This document shows positions 37,218 through 45,189 of a stretch of DNA of 64,000 nucleotides, piece by piece (the stretch's first letter is position 1; each line of letters opens with the position of its first letter). The notes below the pieces were generated by a model that was given only the letters and a program-made list of their open reading frames with translations, ran no database searches and was not told the DNA's origin. The translations under genes were made by a program, and so were the position numbers. Location: positions 162,764-226,763 of the forward strand of contig NZ_JAAKZG010000009.1 in the NCBI RefSeq assembly GCF_011045115.1, written 5' to 3'. Source of the DNA: Mesorhizobium zhangyense. GTDB lineage: Bacteria; Pseudomonadota; Alphaproteobacteria; Rhizobiales; Rhizobiaceae.

Positions 37218-39359
37218 CTAGACGACAAAAAAGTCGTTCGCCGTCACAGCCAGTCCGGCCGAGATCGAGGCGAATTTGATGGCGCCGGCGCTGCCGGTTC
37301 CGTCGCGATCGAAGAGCAGATCGCCGTTGGTACTGTTGTAGATGATGCGGTCGGTGGCATCGTGCGCAGCGTTGCCGACGTGAAATGCCGCCGGCGTCAG
37401 CCAGCCCACCGTCAGGCCGGTGAAGATGCCCTTGTTCAGCTGGATCGTGTCGTCGGCGACGTTGTAGTCGGTGATGGTGTCGACATTGTTCGGCCCGAGC
37501 ACCGTGTTGAAGACGAAACTGTCTTTGCCTTCCCCGCCGACCAGCCGGTCATTGCCGAGATAGCCGGCAAGCGTGTCGTTGCCGGCGCCGCCGCGCAGGA
37601 TGTTGTTGCCGCTGTTGCCGCCGATGGTGTTGGCAAGCGTATTGCCGTTTCCGGTCAGGTTGGCGGTGCCCTGAAGCTCGAGGCGTTCGATGTTGGCGCC
37701 GATCGTCCAGTCGATCGAGGAGCGGATCGTGTCGCGGCCTTCGCCGGACGCTTCGATGATGCGATCTCCGGTCGAGGAGACGATGTAGACGTCATCGCCG
37801 CCGCCACCGGTCAGCGTATCATTGCCCGGGCCGCCGTCGATCGTGTTGTTGCCCGCATTGCCGACGATGGTGTTGTTCAGAATGTTGCCGACGCCGTTGA
37901 TGTTACTGACGCCCTGAAGTTCCAGTCGCTCGATGTTTTCACCAAGCGCCCAGGAGATGGAGGAGCGCACCGTGTCGGTGCCTTCGCCTGCCAGCTCGAT
38001 CGTCTGGTCACCGGCGGTGTCCACGACGAATATGTCGTTTCCCAATCCGCCGATCAAAGTATCGCCGCCGCCGAGGCCGACGAGCAGATTGTTTCCGCCA
38101 TCACCCACCAGGAGGTCGGTATGTTCCGATCCGATGACGTTCTCGATGCCGGTCAGCGTATCGCCTTCGGCATGGCCGCCAATTCCCGAACCGGTTTCCA
38201 GGCTGACGAAGACGCCCGCCGTCGAGGCAGTGTAGTCGGCAGTGTCTGAGCCGAGCCCGCCGACCAGGATGTCCGCGCCGCCGAGGCCGGTGAGCACATT
38301 GTTTCCGCCATCGCCCGTCAGGCTGTCTGCGTGCGCAGAACCAATCACGTTTTCGATGCCGGTCAGTGTATCGCCTTCGGCGTGGCCGCCAGTTCCTGAA
38401 CCGGTCTCAAGGCTTATGATGACGCCGACCGTCGAGGCGGTGTAATCTGCGGTGTCCGTACCGAGGCCGCCAATCAAGCTGTCCGCACCGCCAAGCCCGA
38501 TCAGGACGTCGTTGCCGGCCCCGCCATTGAGGACGTTCGCATCTGCATCGGTGCCGGTCAGCGTATCGCCAAAGGCCGATCCGGTGAGGTTCTCGACGCC
38601 GGTCAGTGTATCGCCTTCGGCATGGCCGCCGGTTCCCGATCCGGCCGTGAGGCTGACGATGACGCCTGCCGTCGAGGCCGTATAGCCGGCAGTGTCCGAA
38701 CCGAGCCCTCCGACCAGGATGTCCGCGCCGCCAAGGCCGGCCAGCACATTGTTTCCATCACTGCCCGTCAGGCTGTCGGTGTGTGCTGAACCGGTGACGT
38801 TCTCGATGTTGTACACAGTATCGCCGCTGGCATAGCCGCCGGAAATCTGCAGGAAGAGGCTCAGGTCTATCGTTACGCCTGCCGTGGAGTTGGTGTAGCT
38901 GACGGTGTCATTGTCACCGCCGCCGTCCAGGGTTTCGGCATTAGCACCGGCAATCAGCGTGTCGTTGCCGCCATAGCCGTAAAGCCTTTCGGTATCGTGT
39001 CCCGAACGCAGCGTGTCATCAAAAGCCGTGCCATAGAATCGTTCGAAGCCGCTTCTCGCTACTGTCCAGTAATAGCCTATGGGTGTGCCGTCCAAATGAT
39101 GGATGCTGCTGTAACCGCCCAGGTCGTCGTCGGCAAAAACGATGCCCTGGGTGTAGCTCTGGTAGTCCAGAGTATCGTAGCCTTCACCAGGAACATAGAA
39201 GGCCCTAGTCCCTGCGCCGATGATGATATCATCTCCGGCGAGGGCAAAAACATGATCCCCCGGGCCGTAAGCGAAGTGGCTAAAACCCGGAGGAAGGTCA
39301 GGAACGACACCTATCGGGGAAAAATAATCGTTGAGATCAGTGCCGGTAATGTCTGCCAT
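37218..39359 (-). CDS. RTX calcium-binding protein R2, four 70-residue repeats
   Basis: 713 residues from ATG 39359 (GTG 39362 immediately upstream is an alternative). After an N-terminal region of about 120 residues containing FERFYGTAFDDTLRSG, four modules of the form DTADYTASTAGVIVSLETG followed by GTGGHAEGDTLTGIENVIGS are spaced 70, 80 and 70 codons apart (DNA landmarks 38881, 38671, 38431, 38221). Two copies of the VDWTIGANIERLELQG-type block precede the shared C-terminal module ending NDFFVV. No catalytic domain is visible. Presumably a secreted calcium-folded surface or matrix protein (inference). Confidence 0.88.
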   Translation of the reverse strand: MADITGTDLNDYFSPIGVVPDLPPGFSHFAYGPGDHVFALAGDDIIIGAGTRAFYVPGEGYDTLDYQSYTQGIVFADDDLGGYSSIHHLDGTPIGYYWTVARSGFERFYGTAFDDTLRSGHDTERLYGYGGNDTLIAGANAETLDGGGDNDTVSYTNSTAGVTIDLSLFLQISGGYASGDTVYNIENVTGSAHTDSLTGSDGNNVLAGLGGADILVGGLGSDTAGYTASTAGVIVSLTAGSGTGGHAEGDTLTGVENLTGSAFGDTLTGTDADANVLNGGAGNDVLIGLGGADSLIGGLGTDTADYTASTVGVIISLETGSGTGGHAEGDTLTGIENVIGSAHADSLTGDGGNNVLTGLGGADILVGGLGSDTADYTASTAGVFVSLETGSGIGGHAEGDTLTGIENVIGSEHTDLLVGDGGNNLLVGLGGGDTLIGGLGNDIFVVDTAGDQTIELAGEGTDTVRSSISWALGENIERLELQGVSNINGVGNILNNTIVGNAGNNTIDGGPGNDTLTGGGGDDVYIVSSTGDRIIEASGEGRDTIRSSIDWTIGANIERLELQGTANLTGNGNTLANTIGGNSGNNILRGGAGNDTLAGYLGNDRLVGGEGKDSFVFNTVLGPNNVDTITDYNVADDTIQLNKGIFTGLTVGWLTPAAFHVGNAAHDATDRIIYNSTNGDLLFDRDGTGSAGAIKFASISAGLAVTANDFFVV

Positions 39360-39691
39360 CACGTCATCCCGCCGCGAATTCGCCGAAACCCTTAATGGGC
39401 AGATGCAGCAGCCAACCAAAGCGTGCAACACCCAAATGGGTGGACCTTGCTATCGAGAAGAAACGAGGTCTGGTTGATCTGGGCGCGCTCATGATGAGGC
39501 CGGACTGGCGCTATCAATAAACGTCGGGCTAAAGAGGATGGGAACGTCGGCTCACTTCATGTCCGGCACTACGCAGGCCAGACAGAGCGTCGTCGGCTCT
39601 CGGTATTCTTCGATCGGAGGGTTTTACTTCCGGCTCCGGGCGATGACGCCTGCGGTCGAGCGCTGTGGCTGTCCTGATAACGCGGTCTTCA
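39360..39691. other. Gap between R2 and R3, no gene seen
   Basis: 332 bases upstream of R2. I see no supported open frame, no clear dyad and no T-rich terminator. It presumably contains the R2 promoter. Confidence 0.4.
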
Positions 39692-41602
39692 CTACACGAT
39701 AAAGAAGTCGCCGGCCGTCACAGCCAGTCCGGCCGAGATCGAGGCGAATTTGATGGTGCCGCCGCTGCCGCTTCCGTCGCGGTCGAAGAGCAGGTCGCCA
39801 TTCGCGCTGTTATAGATGATGCGGTCGTTGGCGTCATGCGCGGCAGTGCCGATGTGGAACGCCACCGTCGCCAGCCAGCCCGCTGCGAGGCCGGTGAAGA
39901 TGGCGTTCTCCAGCTGGATCGTGTCCTGGGCCGGGTTGTAATCGGTGATCTTGTCGATGTTGGTGACACTGTGCGCGGCGTTGAACAGGAACGTGTCGTT
40001 GCCTGAGCCGCCCACCAGTGTGTCCTTGCCGCCACCGCCGACAATGCGATCGTTGCCGGCAGCGCCCCGCAGGACATTGGTTCCGCTGTTGCCGATGAGG
40101 GTGTTGTTGGACCCGTTGCCGTTGCCGGTGAGATTGCTGGTGCCCATAAGCTCGAGGCGCTCGATATTCGCAGCCAGTGTCCAGTCGACCGAGGATTTGA
40201 CCACGTCCGAACCTTCGCCGGCGAGTTCGATGGTCCGGTCGCCTGCGGAGGTGACGATATAGGTGTCGTTGCCGGTGCCGCCATAAGCGGTGTCAGCCCC
40301 GGCACCACCGGTCAGGTAATCGTGGCCGGCAGCACCCCGCAGTGTGTTGGCACCGCTGTTGCCGACGATCGTGTTGTTCAGGCTGTTGCCTGTCCCGACA
40401 AGATTGGCGGTTCCCTGCAACTCCAGCCGCTCGATATTGGCTCCGAGTGTCCAGTGGGTATAGGCCCGCACAATGTCGGTGCCCTGGCCGGCGGATTCGA
40501 TTGTCCGATCGCCGGTAGACGACACGATATAGATGTCGTTGCCGGTACCCCCGATCATGGTGTCGTTGCCGATGCCGCCGTTCAGCGTATCGTTGCCGGC
40601 ATTGCCGACGAGCCTGTCGTTGCCTGCGCCGCCATCGAGGTAGTTGGCGACACCGTTGCCGGTGAGCGTGTCGTGGCCGCTGCCGCCACGGGCGTCTTCT
40701 ATGACGACGCCGGGTCCGATCGTCACGGTGGATCGCGAGGATTGCCCGTCAGTGAAGAAGATCGCCTCGCTCAGGTCGCTGAAGCTTCCGGGATTAAGGT
40801 TGATCGAACTGTTTTCCGAGCCGTTGTAGACGATCCTGTCGTGGCCGGCGCTGTCGTTGATTGCTTGCCAGTAACGCGTGCCGTCATTGAAAGTGTAGGT
40901 GGAATTGCCGCTGTTGATCGTGGTGTTCTTGCCGTAAAGCGCCTGGATCGCCAGAAGGTCGTAATACATCGGCGTGGTTGGATAGAATGACGCGTAGTTA
41001 TCATCTTGCACCGACCAGGGCGAAGCAGTGTAGCTCATGACGGTATAGAAGAGATTGTCGAGATTTTCCGGGATGGTGTTCTCTCCCGCGAACGGGTGCT
41101 TCAAACCGAGCGTATGGCCCACCTCGTGCAGGATCGAGTAGTAGTCAAAGGTGCCACGAGCGATATTCGCGCTCCCAGTCGGGTTGAAGTCAGTCCAACT
41201 AAACCAGACATCACCGGCCGAAGGATGATCGACCGGCAGATAGGCATAGGCGGCAGCGGTTGCGTCGATATTTTCCGTATAGGCAAAGCGCAGTTCCCCG
41301 ACCGTCGACGAATTGTCGGCAACTTCGGTGAAACGGATGTTGGCGGAATTCGACCAGGCCGAAAGGACGTCACGCACCGCCGCTCGTTCGCCGGTGGAGA
41401 GCTGCGACCAGCTATCCCATTCGTAGCTGCTCGAATAAGGGGTGATGTGGTAGGCTGTTCCGGTCGGAAAGCTGTAGGTCAGGGTCACGCCGGTGCCTGC
41501 GCCGCCGCCCCATTTGGCACCGTAGATCAGAGAGATGGCGTTGCCTGCCACGGCAGGATTGACGTCTGAAACCGGCACATAGTTCTGAGTTGGAGAAGCC
41601 AC
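39692..41602 (-). CDS. Serralysin-type zinc metalloprotease R3 (M10B) with RTX domain
   Basis: 636 residues from GTG 41602, with GGGAG 6 bases upstream. The zinc site HEVGHTLGLKH has H159, catalytic E160, H163 and H169, and the Met-turn VMSYT follows, the metzincin/serralysin signature. The catalytic domain spans about residues 20-290 and starts without an evident propeptide longer than 20 residues. RTX nonapeptides run from about 300 and the protein ends with the array's common module and GDFFIV. Serralysins are secreted through ABC exporters and activated by calcium. It is the only member of the array with an identifiable enzyme domain. Confidence 0.95.
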   Translation of the reverse strand: MASPTQNYVPVSDVNPAVAGNAISLIYGAKWGGGAGTGVTLTYSFPTGTAYHITPYSSSYEWDSWSQLSTGERAAVRDVLSAWSNSANIRFTEVADNSSTVGELRFAYTENIDATAAAYAYLPVDHPSAGDVWFSWTDFNPTGSANIARGTFDYYSILHEVGHTLGLKHPFAGENTIPENLDNLFYTVMSYTASPWSVQDDNYASFYPTTPMYYDLLAIQALYGKNTTINSGNSTYTFNDGTRYWQAINDSAGHDRIVYNGSENSSINLNPGSFSDLSEAIFFTDGQSSRSTVTIGPGVVIEDARGGSGHDTLTGNGVANYLDGGAGNDRLVGNAGNDTLNGGIGNDTMIGGTGNDIYIVSSTGDRTIESAGQGTDIVRAYTHWTLGANIERLELQGTANLVGTGNSLNNTIVGNSGANTLRGAAGHDYLTGGAGADTAYGGTGNDTYIVTSAGDRTIELAGEGSDVVKSSVDWTLAANIERLELMGTSNLTGNGNGSNNTLIGNSGTNVLRGAAGNDRIVGGGGKDTLVGGSGNDTFLFNAAHSVTNIDKITDYNPAQDTIQLENAIFTGLAAGWLATVAFHIGTAAHDANDRIIYNSANGDLLFDRDGSGSGGTIKFASISAGLAVTAGDFFIV

Positions 41603-42186
41603 TGTTCACTCCCTGCGACCGCAACTTGACCTCGAATCACGGCAATCCTGCCACAACATTGCAACAGACCGTGCATGGGAAGTACCTCCGAAGGGAGGTG
41701 AACAGGAAATTTCCGTGCCGGGCGCTGCTTGCCGGCAACCCTTGGAAGTCTGCCGCCATCCGGCAGAGCTGATCGCGCGGCCTCATCCTTTTGAGGTATT
41801 TGAAATAAGCGACTTCCCGTATTACGCGAATTGCGGGGTGCGGTAAGTTGTGCAATAAAGATTCGCCCCCAAGTAACCGGCCGCACGTAGCGAGCCTGAA
41901 CCAGACTATCGGTAGAGTGAAAGGAGGCTCTTTGGCACTTATCGAATAATCGATTTCTGCGTGGCCTGACGCGAGGTTTCTCCCGGCCAGGCATGAAGCT
42001 CGATATGGATGCCAAGGAAACAAGAATACCCGGACGCGAAACAGCGAGATGTCCGGGCCTTCTGAACAAGAACGTCAGAACAACCTTCAGCAAATTCGAT
42101 CCTGAGTGAACCTGCCCGTCGATGTCCGTCCGGATGTCGGGGAGGGCTCGGGAAGTTTTTGCCAACAGAACGTGGGACCAACACAC
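41603..42186. promoter_or_regulatory. Divergent intergenic region R3/R4 with duplicated leader element
   Basis: 584 bases between divergent R3 and R4. A small dyad ACCTCC-GAAG-GGAGGT lies at 41694-41709. From 41817 onwards it is collinear with the R5 upstream region: CCCGTATTACGCGAATTGCG, GTAAGTTGTGCAATAA and GTGAAAGGAGG all recur there, and further down CAGCGAGATGTC and ACCTTCAGCAAATTCGATC. No coding potential shared by both copies was convincing. A promoter or leader RNA function is inference. Confidence 0.6.
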
Positions 42187-44751
42187 ATGACTACTCACAC
42201 ATTTGCGACCCGCGGCTGGGGCAAGGAGACCATTTCCGGCTTCACGCCCGTCAGCGACAAGATCGATCTGTCGGCGCTCAACGTGGCCGATTTCGCCACG
42301 CTGTCGCGCTACATCTTCACCGACAGCCTCGGCAATGCCGTTATCAAGCTCGGCTACGGCGGCAGCTATGAATGGATCACGCTGGAGGGCGTTTCGGCCT
42401 CGTCGCTGAATGCGTCGAGCTTTATCTTCAACGGCAGCTCCTCGGATCTGACCGTCAATGGCACCACCATCTATGATGATGTGCTGTTTGGCGGCAACGG
42501 CAACGACACGCTGAACGGCCAGAGTGGCGGCGATACGCTGAACGGCGGCGCCGGCAATGACAAGCTCATCGGCATGGGTGGCGACGATACGCTGGTCGGC
42601 GGTGCCGGCAGTGACACCTTTGCCTACATCGGTCGCGAGTTCGGCAGGGATACGATCAAGGATTTCGTGCCGGGTACCGACAAGATCGATTTGTCGGCGC
42701 TCAACGTGGCCGATTTCGCGACCCTTTCGCGTTACATAACCACGGACAGCCTCGGCAACGCCGTCATCAAGCTCGGCTTCGGCGGCAGCTATGAATGGAT
42801 CACGCTGGAAGGCGTTTCGAAGGCGTCGCTGGGCGCATCCAGCTTCATCTTCAACACCAATCCGGCGGGCCTTACGGTCAACGGCACCACCATCTATGAT
42901 GATGTGCTGTTTGGCGGCAACGGCAACGACACGCTGAACGGCCAGAGTGGCGGCGATACGCTGAACGGCGGCGCCGGCAATGACAAGCTTATCGGCATGA
43001 CTGGCGACGATACGCTGGTGGGTGGCGCCGGGAGCGACACCTTTGCCTATACCGATCGCGAGTTTGGCCGGGATACGATCAAGGATTTCGCACCCGGTAC
43101 CGACAAGATCGACCTGTCGCTGTTGAATGTCGCAGACTTCACCACCCTGTCGCGGTTCATCACCCAGGATTCGCTTGGCAATGCCGTCATCAAGCTCGGC
43201 TTCGGCGGCAGCTATGAATGGATCACGCTGGAAGGCGTCTCGAAGGCGTCGCTGACTTCGTCGAGCTTTATCTTCAACACCAATCCGGCAAATCTTACGG
43301 TCAACGGCACCACCATCTATGACGATGTCCTGTTCGGCGGCAATGGTCATGACACGCTGAACGGGCAGAGCGGCGACGACACGCTGAGCGGCGGTGCCGG
43401 CAACGACAAGCTCATCGGCATGACCGGCAACGACATGCTGATTGGTGGCGCAGGCAACGACACCTTCGCTTTCCTGGCCCGCGAATTCGGCCGGGATACG
43501 ATTGCCGACCTCAAGAGCGGCGACAAGATCGACCTGTCGTTGCTGAACGTCGCCGATTTCGCCACGCTGTCGCGCTTCATCACGCAGGATGCCAACGGCA
43601 ATGCTGTCATCAAGCTCGGTTTCGGCGGCAGCTATGAATGGATCACGCTGAACGGTGTCTCGAAGGCGGCGCTGAATGCATCGCACTTCATCTTCAATAC
43701 GAATGCGGCGGCCCTGACGGTCAATGGCACCAGCATCTACGATGACGTCCTGTTCGGCGGTAATGGCGGTGATACGCTCAATGGGTACAGCGGTGATGAC
43801 AACCTGAACGGCGGTGCCGGCAATGACATTCTCTACGGAATGGAAGGCCACGACACGCTCAATGGTGGTTCCGGCAACGACCGCATGCAGGGTGGCACGG
43901 GCAACGACATCTACTATGTCTCCGCGGCAGGCGACCAGACCATCGAAGCCGCAAATGAAGGCACCGATACCGTTCGCTCCTACATCAGCTGGGCATTGGG
44001 TGCCAATATCGAGCGGCTCGAACTGCTCGGGACGGAGAACCTGAATGCCAATGGCAACACGCTGAACAACACCATCTATGGCAATGCCGGCAACAACACC
44101 ATCGATGGCGGTGTCGGCAACGACTACATGGCGGGCGGCGCGGGCAACGACCGCTATGTCGTCTCGGCTGTCGGCGACCAGGTGGTGGAGTTGGCCGGGC
44201 AGGGCACCGATACGGTTCTGGCCTATGTCAATTTGAGCCTCGGTGCCAATGTCGAACGGCTCGAAATGCGCGGCACTGCCAATCTGAGCGGCAACGGCAA
44301 TTCGCTCGCCAACACGCTCGTTGGCAACAGCGGCAACAATGTGCTGCGCGGCGGCGATGGCAACGACACGGTGTCAGGCGGCGCAGGCAACGACACGCTT
44401 GTGGGTGGTAACGGCAGCGACTCGCTGACGGGCGGCGCGGGAGCCGATACCTTCGTCTTCGACGCCCGCCTTGGCTCGACCAACATCGATAGGATCACCG
44501 ATTACGTCGCTGCCGACGACACGATCCGGCTGGACGATTCCGTCTTTGCCGGCCTTTCCCTCGGCAAGCTGGCTGCGAGTGCATTCCACGTTGGCACCTC
44601 GGCGCACGATGCTTCCGACCGCATCATCTACAACAAGACGACCGGGGATCTCTGGTTCGACAAGGACGGCCTCGGCGGCGCGGCAGCCGTCAAATTCGCG
44701 ACGCTGACGCCCGGTCTCGCCCTCAGCGCGGGTGAGTTCTTCATCGTCTGA
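42187..44751 (+). CDS. RTX protein R4 with four tandem 141-residue repeats
   Basis: 854 residues from ATG 42187; a GTG at 42106 is in frame but adds residues unlike the sister protein R5, and neither start has a strong ribosome site. Four repeats begin at 42211, 42634, 43057 and 43480, exactly 423 bases apart. Each has REFGRDTIKDFAPGTDKIDL, an SRFITQDSLGNAVIKLGFGG segment, SSFIFNTNPA and then RTX nonapeptides. The shared C-terminal module ends GEFFIV. Compared with R5 the first repeat starts abruptly, as if about 50 N-terminal residues were lost. Probably secreted; function unknown. Confidence 0.88.
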   Translation: MTTHTFATRGWGKETISGFTPVSDKIDLSALNVADFATLSRYIFTDSLGNAVIKLGYGGSYEWITLEGVSASSLNASSFIFNGSSSDLTVNGTTIYDDVLFGGNGNDTLNGQSGGDTLNGGAGNDKLIGMGGDDTLVGGAGSDTFAYIGREFGRDTIKDFVPGTDKIDLSALNVADFATLSRYITTDSLGNAVIKLGFGGSYEWITLEGVSKASLGASSFIFNTNPAGLTVNGTTIYDDVLFGGNGNDTLNGQSGGDTLNGGAGNDKLIGMTGDDTLVGGAGSDTFAYTDREFGRDTIKDFAPGTDKIDLSLLNVADFTTLSRFITQDSLGNAVIKLGFGGSYEWITLEGVSKASLTSSSFIFNTNPANLTVNGTTIYDDVLFGGNGHDTLNGQSGDDTLSGGAGNDKLIGMTGNDMLIGGAGNDTFAFLAREFGRDTIADLKSGDKIDLSLLNVADFATLSRFITQDANGNAVIKLGFGGSYEWITLNGVSKAALNASHFIFNTNAAALTVNGTSIYDDVLFGGNGGDTLNGYSGDDNLNGGAGNDILYGMEGHDTLNGGSGNDRMQGGTGNDIYYVSAAGDQTIEAANEGTDTVRSYISWALGANIERLELLGTENLNANGNTLNNTIYGNAGNNTIDGGVGNDYMAGGAGNDRYVVSAVGDQVVELAGQGTDTVLAYVNLSLGANVERLEMRGTANLSGNGNSLANTLVGNSGNNVLRGGDGNDTVSGGAGNDTLVGGNGSDSLTGGAGADTFVFDARLGSTNIDRITDYVAADDTIRLDDSVFAGLSLGKLAASAFHVGTSAHDASDRIIYNKTTGDLWFDKDGLGGAAAVKFATLTPGLALSAGEFFIV
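42211..43902 (+). repeat. Four tandem 423-bp coding repeats in R4
   Basis: Landmark CGCG(A/G)(G/A) codons recur at 42211, 42634, 43057 and 43480. The third interval keeps the period despite one codon missing in the last unit (DLKSGDKID for DFAPGTDKID) by compensation elsewhere or slight shift at the unit border. The last unit changes into RTX repeats. Confidence 0.85.
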
Positions 44752-44763
44752 GGTCTGAAGTAC

Positions 44764-44808
44764 AAAAAAGCCCGCCACTCCGAAAGGAGTGGCGGGCTTT
44801 GATTTTTT
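44764..44808 (+). terminator. Rho-independent terminator after R4
   Basis: A 15-base-pair stem (44767-44781 with 44786-44800; core GCCCGCCACTCC) with GAAA loop, preceded by an A run and followed by TTTGATTTTTT. It starts 13 bases after the R4 stop. Confidence 0.92.
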
Positions 44809-44849
44809 AGCGGCGAGGCCGTTCCCCGATTTTCTCAAGTTCAAGTCGA

Positions 44850-45189
44850 CGATTGCCCGTATTGCGCGAATTGCGACGTCCCGTAAGTTGTGCAATAAGA
44901 ATTTTCCTCCAAGTAATTGGCGGAGAGTGCGAGTCTAAACGGACTATCCAGAAGAAGTGAAAGGAGGGGTTTCTTGGCAAAATCCGGTTGATCTTTTCCG
45001 GGTCGATGCCGTCTGTCAGGGACATGAAGAAACAGGGGTATGACATCGCGAGATGTCGGGGCGTTAGAAATCATAGGTTGGCATAACCTTCACCAAATTC
45101 GATCTCGAGTTGATATCACCTTCGCCTGGCTAATGCTTGGGAGGCGTGTTGTGTGAGGAATATTGCCTATCCAGATATGGGAACAATAC
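44850..45189 (+). promoter_or_regulatory. R5 leader region, duplicate of the R4 leader
   Basis: Aligns along its length with 41814-42110: CCCGTATTGCGCGAATTGCG at 44856-44875, GTAAGTTGTGCAATAA at 44883-44898, AAGTGAAAGGAGG at 44955-44967, CGCGAGATGTCGGGGC around 45047-45063 and AACCTTCACCAAATTCGATC at 45085-45104. The spacing between blocks is nearly preserved. Retention of the blocks while intervening bases changed suggests a promoter or structured leader (inference). Confidence 0.6.

Noticed and set aside
41527..43851. Long minus-strand open frame (774 codons) opposite R4 and its leader
   Set aside because: It is antisense to RTX repeats, has monotonous Val/Ala/Ile-rich sequence caused by the GGC-GAC codon pattern, and no ribosome site or family feature. 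Similar shadows lie opposite R2, R5 and R10.
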